A DNA stretch of 5,496 nt, from the NCBI GenBank assembly GCA_025354845.1, contig JANXMD010000702.1:1-5496 (forward strand), given 5' to 3'. Below are positions 1-5,496 of the stretch, piece after piece. Numbering within the stretch: the first letter of the stretch is position 1; each line of letters begins with the position of its first letter. The stretch comes from Verrucomicrobiota bacterium (GTDB taxonomy: Bacteria; Verrucomicrobiota; Verrucomicrobiia; Limisphaerales; UBA9464). The notes under the pieces are model-generated. The model ran no database searches, was not told the origin of the DNA, and saw nothing but the letters and a program-made list of their open reading frames with translations. Made by a program: the position numbers and the translations under genes.

Positions 1-1305
1 CGGAGCGGAACCGCGTCCGACCGACGGAACCGCCTTTGTGGGTGGATGGAAGAAGAGCATCAGAGCCACGGCAGCGGCAGCGGCGCAGACGAGCGGAACC
101 AGGAACAAGCCCTTGAAATCCGTGACGCCATTCACCGTGTAGGTTCCCTGGATAAGCGCCGGGCAGATCGAGTTCGCCACCAGGGCGCCGATGCCAAGGA
201 TCATCAGATTGAACAGGCCCTGCGCGCTGGAGCGGATATCCTTCGGGAAGTGTTCATCCACGAAGATGTACACCGTGGCGAAAAAGAAGGCGTAGCAGAT
301 GCCGTGCATGACCTGGATGAAGATAATCAGGCCCTGCGCGCTGGGGAGGAAGGCCCACACGCCGAACCGGACCGCGTGACCGAGCACACCGAGCACCATC
401 GTGGTGCGCCAGCCGAGCTTCTTCAGCGTCGCGCCGAGGACGAACCTGGTGAGGATTTCCGCGATTTGGCCGATGCTCATCACTGGCATGATCCAGTTGC
501 CGGCGATCCCCACCGACTTGCTACCGAGGAAGGTGCCCGCCCAGTTGAAATAGCAATTGTGGACGAAGGAATCGACGAAGGTGACCAGCCAGAGAACCAG
601 GACGAACGGATGGCTGAGGAGCTTGACTGCGGAGAGCCAGGCCATGTCCTCACCCTTGGCGGCGGGCTTCGCCGGGGTGTGTGGCAACGCGAGACTGAAG
701 GCGGCCAGAAGGAGCGAGGCGGCCCCGGCCACCACGAAGGTCCACTTGGTCGCGTCTTGCAGCGGCTGTCCGGAGAGCCCGTTGGCCAGCACCGCACCGA
801 CCCAGGCCACGATTCCGTCGGGTTTGGCGGCGTCGACCTTGGCCCAATCCACGAGAATAAACGTGAAGGGCCACGCCGCGAGGATCCAGCCGATGGTCCC
901 GCCCATGCGAACCACGCCGAATTCCTTCTGCGGATCCTTCATATTGGCGAAGGCGATCGCGTTGGTGATCGAAATCGTCGGCACGTAGAGGAGGCAATGC
1001 ACCAGCATCAGGCCGAAGAACGGCCAGAAACCCTTCACGAAGCCACACCCGAGAATAGCGAGGCCGCCCACCAGATGGCTGAAAGCGAGGAACTTCTCTC
1101 CGGCGAAATTTCGGTCGGCAAACTGGTTGCTGAAGAACATGCCGACGATCGCCGCCACCGGGAAGGCGTTCAGGATCAGTGACTGCTGACCGGCGGTGAA
1201 TCCGAGACTCGGCAGGTAGCCGAAGATCAACGGGAGCCAGGCACCCCAGATGAAGAACTCCAGCACCATCATCAGGAACAGTTTGAGTCGGATCGTTTTA
1301 TTCAT
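1..1305 (-). CDS. NupG-like nucleoside:H+ symporter family MFS transporter (C-terminal end cut by window edge)
   Basis: Read on the minus strand, an ATG at 1305-1303 opens 435 codons with no stop before the window edge, so only the extreme C-terminus is missing (E. coli NupG is about 418 residues). The protein is very hydrophobic, with about 12 membrane helices (roughly residues 8-31, 42-60, 72-90, 94-120, 136-154, 189-207, 231-253, 266-290, 301-320, 323-349, 359-384, 399-420). Motifs resemble NupG/XapB: FFIWGAWL near 17-24, YVPTISITNAI near 107-117, RMGGTIGW at 133-140, MSIGQIAE at 276-283 and IRSSAQGLF at 357-365. The family imports nucleosides with protons across the inner membrane; the substrate here is unproven and could be another small metabolite. 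Where NupG has Asp in GCAFDFF, this protein has Ala339 (GICYAFF). No Shine-Dalgarno precedes the start. It is transcribed away from ligA. Family assignment is firm, substrate is not. Confidence 0.88.
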   Translation of the reverse strand, partial: MNKTIRLKLFLMMVLEFFIWGAWLPLIFGYLPSLGFTAGQQSLILNAFPVAAIVGMFFSNQFADRNFAGEKFLAFSHLVGGLAILGCGFVKGFWPFFGLMLVHCLLYVPTISITNAIAFANMKDPQKEFGVVRMGGTIGWILAAWPFTFILVDWAKVDAAKPDGIVAWVGAVLANGLSGQPLQDATKWTFVVAGAASLLLAAFSLALPHTPAKPAAKGEDMAWLSAVKLLSHPFVLVLWLVTFVDSFVHNCYFNWAGTFLGSKSVGIAGNWIMPVMSIGQIAEILTRFVLGATLKKLGWRTTMVLGVLGHAVRFGVWAFLPSAQGLIIFIQVMHGICYAFFFATVYIFVDEHFPKDIRSSAQGLFNLMILGIGALVANSICPALIQGTYTVNGVTDFKGLFLVPLVCAAAAAVALMLFFHPPTKAVPSVGRGSAP

Positions 1306-1330
1306 GGGAGGACGGACGGTGTTTTTTGGG

Positions 1331-1359
1331 AGACTACGGACCAGCCACCACGCCGACAA
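1331..1359 (-). promoter_or_regulatory. Candidate sigma70-type promoter for the transporter gene
   Basis: On the minus strand, TTGTCG (1359-1354, 4 of 6 matches to TTGACA) is followed after exactly 17 bases by TAGTCT (1336-1331, fitting TAnnnT). The -10 box lies 25 bases before the start codon, giving a leader of about 18 bases. The sites are inferred by eye in GC-rich DNA and could be chance matches. Confidence 0.33.
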
Positions 1360-1395
1360 GGATGGAAGGCCCCCAACCCGATGGACCCCGAACGG

Positions 1396-1425
1396 TCCCG
1401 GAGTGCGGCAGTCCTCTGCCGCTCT
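1396..1425 (+). repeat. Hairpin repeat element, copy 1
   Basis: The unit reads TCCCGGAGT, then stem arm GCGGCAG (1405-1411), loop TCCT (1412-1415), arm CTGCCGC (1416-1422), then TCT. The 7-bp stem is perfect. Copy 2 downstream is the same element in the opposite orientation, matching 25 of 30 positions with the same loop and 5' flank. There is no T-run after the stem, so a plain Rho-independent terminator is unlikely. It looks like a small REP-like dispersed palindrome; that it recurs elsewhere in the genome is inference. Confidence 0.7.
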
Positions 1426-1484
1426 GGCTGGAAACTGGATGCGAATAAATGAGGCGTTTGGTCCCGCTCGGGGTTCGCGAGTCG

Positions 1485-1514
1485 AAAGCGCGAGAGGACT
1501 CGCGCACTCCGGGA
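1485..1514 (-). repeat. Hairpin repeat element, copy 2 (inverted)
   Basis: Read on the minus strand from 1514, the unit is TCCCGGAGT, arm GCGCGAG, loop TCCT, arm CTCGCGC, then TTT. On the plus strand the arms are 1488-1494 and 1499-1505 with loop AGGA at 1495-1498. Two adjacent stem pairs are swapped relative to copy 1 (G-C to C-G and C-G to G-C), so pairing is kept. The outer 12 bases (1503-1514) are an exact reverse complement of 1396-1407. Confidence 0.7.
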
Positions 1515-1609
1515 CGCTGCCGCGCTCATCGAGACAAAATCTCCTCGGACACGGTGGCCCCTTCACTCCAAAGATTGTCGTCTGGCCAACCCTCGCGCAC
1601 CGTTCCGGA

Positions 1610-3652
1610 ATGCCGATCGCCGACGCCCAACGTCGCCATGCCGAACTGGCGGAGGAACTTCGCCGGCACGACCACGCCTACTACGTGCTGGCCGCGCCGA
1701 CCATTTCGGATGCCGCATACGATCGCCTGTACCGCGAACTGCTCGACCTGGAGGCCGCCAACCCGTCGCTCGTCACTGCGGATTCCCCAAGCCAGCGCGT
1801 CGGTGGCACTCCGTTGACGGCCTTTGGTTCCGTCCGGCACTCGGTGCCGATGATGTCCCTCGACAACACCTACTCTCCCGAGGAGGTGACCGCTTTCGTC
1901 GCCCGAGTTCAGAAGGGTCTGCCGGGTGAAACGCTCGATTGGACGGTCGAGCCCAAGGTGGATGGCGTTGCCGTCACCCTGCGGTACGAGCATGGCGTGT
2001 TCACCACAGGCGCCACCCGAGGGGACGGCACCACGGGCGATGACATTACGGTCAACCTCCGAACCCTTCGCAGCTTGCCGCTGCGCCTCACCACCGGATC
2101 CGAGCCGGCTCCTGCAGTTTTTGAAGCCCGTGGCGAGGTGTTCCTTCCTTTGGCGGGATTCCGAAAGCTGAATGCCGATCGCGAAGCGGCCGGGGAGGAA
2201 CCCTTCGTGAATCCGCGCAATTCCGCCGCCGGTTCCCTGAAGCAACTGGATCCAAAACTGGTGGCGGAACGCCCGTTGGCGCTCGTCGTGTATGGGTTGG
2301 GCGCTCTGGAGGGCCTGCGCACGCCTGCGACGCAGAACGAACTTCTCGGACTGTTAAAACGATTCGGCTTCCCCACACCCGAGCGCGTGTGGGCGGCCCA
2401 TTCCGCCGAGGAAATCCTCCAATGCATCACGGAACTCGACTCCGCGCGCCGCAGTTTCGCCTACGATACCGACGGCGCGGTGGTGAAGCTCGACGGCATC
2501 GCCCAGCGCGAGCGACTGGGCGCCACTGCCAAAGCCCCGCGTTGGGCCATGGCCTTCAAGTATGCCGCGGAACAGGCAGCCACCCGGCTCAAGGCGATCA
2601 CCATCCAGGTGGGACGCACCGGCGCGCTGACCCCGGTTGCCGAACTCGAACCCGTCTTCGTCGGCGGAAGCACCGTGAGCCGCGCCACGCTGCACAATGA
2701 GGAGGAAATTCGCCGCAAGGACATCCGCGTCGGCGACACGGTGATCATTGAGAAAGCCGGAGAGGTCATTCCCGCCGTAGTTCGGGTCGAATCCGAGCGG
2801 CGCACCGGTGCAGAGGTGGAATTCACCTTCCCCACCGTTTGCCCGGAATGCGGCACGCAGGCGGCCCGTGAAAAAACCGCCGGTGGCGAGGGCGCGGTGT
2901 GGCGCTGCGGAAACCTCGACTGCCCGGCCAAGATCCGCGGACGCCTGGAGCACTGGTGTCATCGAGGGGCGATGGACATAGAAGGCGGCGGCGAAGTTCT
3001 GGTTCGACAGGTGGTTACCGCTGGATTGGTGCGCGACGTGTCCGACCTCTATCGGCTCCGACGTGAGGAGGTCGCCGCGCTGGAACGGATGGGGGAGAAG
3101 TCCGCCGACAATTTGTTGGAAGGCATCCGCCAGTCACGAGACCGCGATCTGTGGCGGCTAATCTTTGGCCTCGGCATCCTCCACGTCGGCGCCGGAGTCG
3201 CCAAAGTGCTGGCCCGTTCCTTTCCCACTCTTGAGGAACTCGCCAAGGCCACCGCACCGGAACTCGCCCAACTGAATGATGTCGGGGAGGTAATCGCCGC
3301 CAGCGTGGAGGCGTGGTTCGGCGACCCGCAAAACCGGGCCCTGATTTCACGCCTTCGCGCCGCCGGTCTGCGTTTCGAATCCTCCACCTTCCTGCCGGCC
3401 AACGCCGCCCCACAAGGCCCATTTGTCGGCAAAACCATCGTCCTCACCGGCACCCTGCCGACGCTGAGTCGCGAGGACGCCACCGCATGGATTGAGCGTT
3501 TGGGCGGAAAGGTGTCTTCGAGCGTCAGCAAAAAGACCCACTACGTCCTCGCCGGCGCCGAAGCGGGCTCGAAGCTGGAGAAAGCCCAGACCCTCGGTGT
3601 GCCAATCCTAGACGAAACCACTTTCCGCACCCTGGCCGGCCCGCAGGTCTGA
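1610..3652 (+). CDS. ligA: NAD-dependent DNA ligase LigA
   Basis: Seals 5'-phosphate/3'-OH nicks in duplex DNA using NAD+ as AMP donor, in replication and repair in the cytoplasm. All domains are present in order. The Ia NAD-binding part has HAYYVLAAPTISDAAYD at 22-38. The adenylation domain has the KVDG motif with predicted nucleophile Lys116, then GATRGDGTTGDD at 134-145 and NPRNSAAGSLKQLD at 201-214. The OB domain has VGRTGALTPVA at 334-344. A four-cysteine zinc site follows (C411, C414, C433, C438), then helix-hairpin-helix repeats (about 455-590) and a C-terminal BRCT domain (about 604-677, VGKTIVLTGTL). The ATG at 1610 gives 680 residues, close to the usual ~670, and starts right where ligase homology begins. 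An in-frame ATG at 1250 would add 120 residues of non-ligase sequence and overlap the divergent transporter, so it was not used. No clear Shine-Dalgarno is seen. The usual DIEGLGE appears as DIEGGGE (456-462). It looks intact and functional. Confidence 0.97.
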   Translation: MPIADAQRRHAELAEELRRHDHAYYVLAAPTISDAAYDRLYRELLDLEAANPSLVTADSPSQRVGGTPLTAFGSVRHSVPMMSLDNTYSPEEVTAFVARVQKGLPGETLDWTVEPKVDGVAVTLRYEHGVFTTGATRGDGTTGDDITVNLRTLRSLPLRLTTGSEPAPAVFEARGEVFLPLAGFRKLNADREAAGEEPFVNPRNSAAGSLKQLDPKLVAERPLALVVYGLGALEGLRTPATQNELLGLLKRFGFPTPERVWAAHSAEEILQCITELDSARRSFAYDTDGAVVKLDGIAQRERLGATAKAPRWAMAFKYAAEQAATRLKAITIQVGRTGALTPVAELEPVFVGGSTVSRATLHNEEEIRRKDIRVGDTVIIEKAGEVIPAVVRVESERRTGAEVEFTFPTVCPECGTQAAREKTAGGEGAVWRCGNLDCPAKIRGRLEHWCHRGAMDIEGGGEVLVRQVVTAGLVRDVSDLYRLRREEVAALERMGEKSADNLLEGIRQSRDRDLWRLIFGLGILHVGAGVAKVLARSFPTLEELAKATAPELAQLNDVGEVIAASVEAWFGDPQNRALISRLRAAGLRFESSTFLPANAAPQGPFVGKTIVLTGTLPTLSREDATAWIERLGGKVSSSVSKKTHYVLAGAEAGSKLEKAQTLGVPILDETTFRTLAGPQV

Positions 3653-3653
3653 T

Positions 3654-3689
3654 CGAACTCCGAACTCCGATCTCCGATCTCCGATCCTC
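3654..3689. repeat. Tandem heptamer repeat (5 units)
   Basis: Directly after the ligA stop there are two CGAACTC units (3654-3667), two CGATCTC units (3668-3681), and a final 8-base CGATCCTC (3682-3689). The change from A to T at the fourth base splits the array into two blocks. It has no hairpin or T-tract and lies outside genes. It resembles a slippage-prone simple repeat; no function is evident. Confidence 0.8.
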
Positions 3690-3706
3690 AAGAATCAACT
3701 CCCCCC

Positions 3707-3734
3707 TTTCCAACCGGCGGCGGACCCCTAGGCT
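3707..3734 (+). promoter_or_regulatory. Possible promoter of the sugar dehydrogenase-like pair
   Basis: TTTCCA (3707-3712) and TAGGCT (3729-3734, TAnnnT) are separated by 16 bases, and the -10 box ends 15 bases before the ATG at 3750. If real, the mRNA leader would be only about 8-10 bases, fitting the lack of a ribosome-binding site. The -35 match is weak, so this is a tentative call. Confidence 0.25.
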
Positions 3735-3749
3735 GAACGCACCGATCCC

Positions 3750-5108
3750 ATGAAGTCTCTGACCTCCCTTTCCGTCGCCGTGGTTGCGGCGGCCGTATTG
3801 CTGCCGTCGACACCTGTGTCCGCGGCCGAGCCCACCCTCATCTCGCTCAAGCTCATCGCCAGCGGATTGGTGGAGCCGCTGAGCTATAATGCGCTGCCCG
3901 ACGGACAGGCGCTGGTGGCGGATCAGATCGGCATCGTCCGCCTCCTGGATCGCGGCGGAAAACTCGCCGAGGCGCCGGTGGCGGATCTCACCTCCAAGTT
4001 GTCGGCACTCAACAAGAATTCCTTCGACGAGCGGGGACTCCTCTGTCTCGCGCTGCATCCCGACTTCGCAAAGAACCGCCGCATATTCGCCTCCTACACC
4101 GCGCCGCGGCGGGCCAGCGCCCCGGCCGACTACGACTGCACGCTTCGGGTCAGTGAATTCGCCATGCCTGCCGGCGAGCCGTTGCACATCGATTCCGCTT
4201 CCGAACGCATCGTGCTGGAGGTCGATAAGCCCTACTTCAATCACAACGGCGGACGCATCGCCTTCGGTCCTGATGGCGATCTCTACGTCTCCGTCGGCGA
4301 CGGCGGTGGGCCTGTCGGCTGCGACATCGGCAACGGCCACGTGCCCGAGGGCAACGGTCAGAATACCTCCGTGCTCCTGGCCAAGATTCTTCGCATCGAC
4401 GTCTCCGGCTCCGATGCCGCACGCGGAACCGCCTATCGCATTCCCAAAGACAACCCCTTCGCCGACGGCAAGTCCGGCCGGCCCGAAATCTACGCCTACG
4501 GCATTCGCAATCCCTGGGCCATGACATTCGATCGCGGTGGCTCGCACGAACTGTTCGTCGGCGACGTCGGTCAAATGCGGTGGGAGGAGGTCAACATCAT
4601 CCAAAAGGGCGGCAACTACGGTTGGCCATTGCGCGAGGGCTTTGACGGCATGAACCGCGAGCATCCGGAATTGCCGGCAGCGTCGAAGCCGGAACGCGGA
4701 TTGAAGGGTGAACCCTTGATCGATCCCATCGCCGCGTACAAGAACGCCAGCGGCTGGAAGGGCGATCCCGAGGCGCTCGGCATCTGCATCACCGGCGGCT
4801 ACGTGTACCGCGGCAAAGCGATGCCGGAGCTGGTCGGTCACTATGTCTTTGGCGACTGGACTGGTACTCAAGGGACGCCGCAGGGACGCCTGCTCGTCGC
4901 GCGCCGCCCGGCCTCGGGCACCGGTCGCTGGACCATTGAGCCCTTGCGCGTCACGGGATCCGGCAAGGCGTACGGTTGCGTGGCCGCCTTCGGCCAGGAC
5001 GCGGACGGTGAGATTTACGTGCTGACCAACGGCTCCACGACCCTGACCCCGGGACGCGGAAAGGTGTGGAAGCTCGCCCCGCCCGAGCCGGTCGTCGCGA
5101 ACCCCTGA
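3750..5108 (+). CDS. Exported PQQ-dependent sugar dehydrogenase-like protein (glucose/sorbosone dehydrogenase family)
   Basis: A 452-residue protein of the glucose/sorbosone dehydrogenase beta-propeller family, whose characterised members oxidise sugars with PQQ and calcium outside the cytoplasm. Residues 1-25 form a Sec-type signal peptide with a hydrophobic core and a VSA-AE cleavage context. Family motifs are FNHNGGRIAFGPDGDLYVSV at 163-182 (His165 matches the catalytic His region of soluble glucose dehydrogenase), YGIRNPWAMTFD at 250-261 (Arg253), GDVGQMRWEEVNII at 271-284, KGGNYGWP at 286-293, GGYVYRG at 349-355 and YVFGDW at 365-370. There is no C-terminal cytochrome c domain. The GDVGQ..WEEV form also occurs in HHIP-like relatives, so the substrate and even dehydrogenase activity are not certain. 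A paralogue starts 19 bases downstream, probably in the same operon. No Shine-Dalgarno is visible; the start is set by the signal peptide. Confidence 0.9.
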   Translation: MKSLTSLSVAVVAAAVLLPSTPVSAAEPTLISLKLIASGLVEPLSYNALPDGQALVADQIGIVRLLDRGGKLAEAPVADLTSKLSALNKNSFDERGLLCLALHPDFAKNRRIFASYTAPRRASAPADYDCTLRVSEFAMPAGEPLHIDSASERIVLEVDKPYFNHNGGRIAFGPDGDLYVSVGDGGGPVGCDIGNGHVPEGNGQNTSVLLAKILRIDVSGSDAARGTAYRIPKDNPFADGKSGRPEIYAYGIRNPWAMTFDRGGSHELFVGDVGQMRWEEVNIIQKGGNYGWPLREGFDGMNREHPELPAASKPERGLKGEPLIDPIAAYKNASGWKGDPEALGICITGGYVYRGKAMPELVGHYVFGDWTGTQGTPQGRLLVARRPASGTGRWTIEPLRVTGSGKAYGCVAAFGQDADGEIYVLTNGSTTLTPGRGKVWKLAPPEPVVANP

Positions 5109-5127
5109 ACTTGGTTCTGTTCTCCGC

Positions 5128-5496
5128 ATGCGTGGTCGTTTTTCGCGGACATTGTTCACCGGCTTGGGTGTTTTTCTGTCGCTGGGGTTCCCGACAAGTT
5201 CACGCGCTGCGGACGCCCCGAAAACCGATCCGGGCGCGATCAGCACTGGGCCCACGGTCACCTTACGCCTCATCGCCGAGGGGCTGGATCAACCGCTGGC
5301 CGCTGTTCCCCTGCCGGAGGGGGGCGCGTTGGTCGTCGAGCAGACGGGACGCATTCTCGCGCTCGATGCTGCGGGCAAGCGCCGGGAGGGCGACCTTCTT
5401 GATCTGCGGCCGCGTCTTTGCCCTCTGAATCACGGCGCCTTCGACGAGCGGGGCCTGCTGTCGTTGGTCCTGCATCCGTACTTCGCGCGGAATCGC
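5128..5496 (+). CDS. Second PQQ-dependent sugar dehydrogenase-like protein (N-terminal part, cut by window edge)
   Basis: From ATG 5128 the frame is open for 123 codons to the window edge. Residues 1-27 look like a Sec signal peptide: basic MRGRFSR, hydrophobic TLFTGLGVFLSLGF, then SRA-AD. The mature part (about 44-123) aligns with residues 30-110 of the preceding protein: TVTLRLIAEGLDQPL against LISLKLIASGLVEPL, and FDERGLLSLVLHPYFARNR against FDERGLLCLALHPDFAKNR. It is therefore a diverged tandem paralogue. The catalytic His region and the Arg and PQQ/Ca sites lie beyond the window, so activity cannot be judged. A linker of about 16 residues (28-43) between the signal peptide and the propeller is longer than in the upstream copy. 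The 19-base gap suggests co-transcription. No Shine-Dalgarno is seen in the gap. Confidence 0.82.
   Translation, partial: MRGRFSRTLFTGLGVFLSLGFPTSSRAADAPKTDPGAISTGPTVTLRLIAEGLDQPLAAVPLPEGGALVVEQTGRILALDAAGKRREGDLLDLRPRLCPLNHGAFDERGLLSLVLHPYFARNR

Larger units (their letters stand above)
1306..1609. other. Divergent intergenic spacer between transporter and ligA
   Basis: This 304-base stretch separates the two divergent start codons. The transporter-proximal part holds a candidate minus-strand promoter. The middle holds two inverted copies of a hairpin repeat separated by 59 bases, including the AT-rich patch AATAAAT at 1444-1450. The ligA-proximal part (about 1530-1609) shows no convincing promoter or ribosome site. 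The ligA frame is open through the whole spacer, but the translation there resembles no ligase sequence, so it is treated as non-coding. Confidence 0.75.

Noticed and set aside
46..1182. Plus-strand 378-codon open frame
   Set aside because: It lies antisense to the transporter and encodes a protein of mostly E, H, R, D, G and A with no recognisable domain; it is the mirror of hydrophobic GC-rich codons.
1444..1450. AATAAAT as a ligA -10 box
   Set aside because: There is no acceptable -35 element 16-18 bases upstream, and it would imply a leader of about 155 bases containing repeat copy 2; the evidence is too thin.
1396..1514. CRISPR-like repeat-spacer array
   Set aside because: There are only two units, in opposite orientation and with differing stems, and no cas gene; it fits a dispersed palindrome pair instead.
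1250..1609. 120-residue N-terminal extension of LigA
   Set aside because: It overlaps the divergent transporter start and the hairpin repeats, and matches no ligase sequence; the family begins at the ATG at 1610.
3653..3749. Rho-independent terminator after ligA
   Set aside because: No GC-rich stem followed by a T-run is visible; the gap has only the heptamer array, a C-rich tract and a possible promoter.
3525..5273. Minus-strand 582-codon open frame
   Set aside because: It runs antisense across the end of ligA, the heptamer array and both dehydrogenase-like genes, shows no family motif, and is explained by high third-position GC on the true strand.

Overview
The window is GC-rich bacterial chromosome with four protein genes, two of them cut by the window edges. 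The best guess for the source is a Verrucomicrobiota-like (Limisphaerales/Pedosphaera-type) or Planctomycetes-type bacterium. The reasons are the EPKVDG form of the ligase active site, tandem PQQ-type sugar dehydrogenase-like secreted proteins, no Shine-Dalgarno sequence ahead of any of the four starts, and small hairpin and heptamer repeats between genes. This is inference from sequence style, not a phylogeny.

Layout. Positions 1-1305 (minus strand) encode a 12-helix transporter of the nucleoside:H+ symporter (NupG/XapB) type whose C-terminal end runs off the left edge. A divergent spacer of 304 bases (1306-1609) follows. It holds a candidate promoter for the transporter and two inverted copies of a 30-base hairpin element. 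The stems of these copies differ by two compensated base-pair swaps, while the loop and one flank are identical. Positions 1610-3652 (plus) encode a complete 680-residue NAD-dependent DNA ligase, LigA. A 97-base gap then carries five tandem heptamers (CGAACTC/CGATCTC) directly after the ligA stop, and a possible promoter. Positions 3750-5108 encode an exported PQQ-dependent sugar dehydrogenase-like beta-propeller protein. Only 19 bases later (5128 to the right edge) a second, paralogous gene of the same family begins.

How the genes fit together. LigA is a housekeeping replication and repair enzyme and has no evident functional link to its neighbours. The two dehydrogenase-like proteins form a probable operon of tandem duplicates that work outside the cytoplasm, perhaps oxidising sugars or sugar-like carbohydrates. 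The transporter is a separate divergent unit. No new multi-gene system is visible. The most unusual material is in the spacers, mainly the pair of covarying hairpin repeats.
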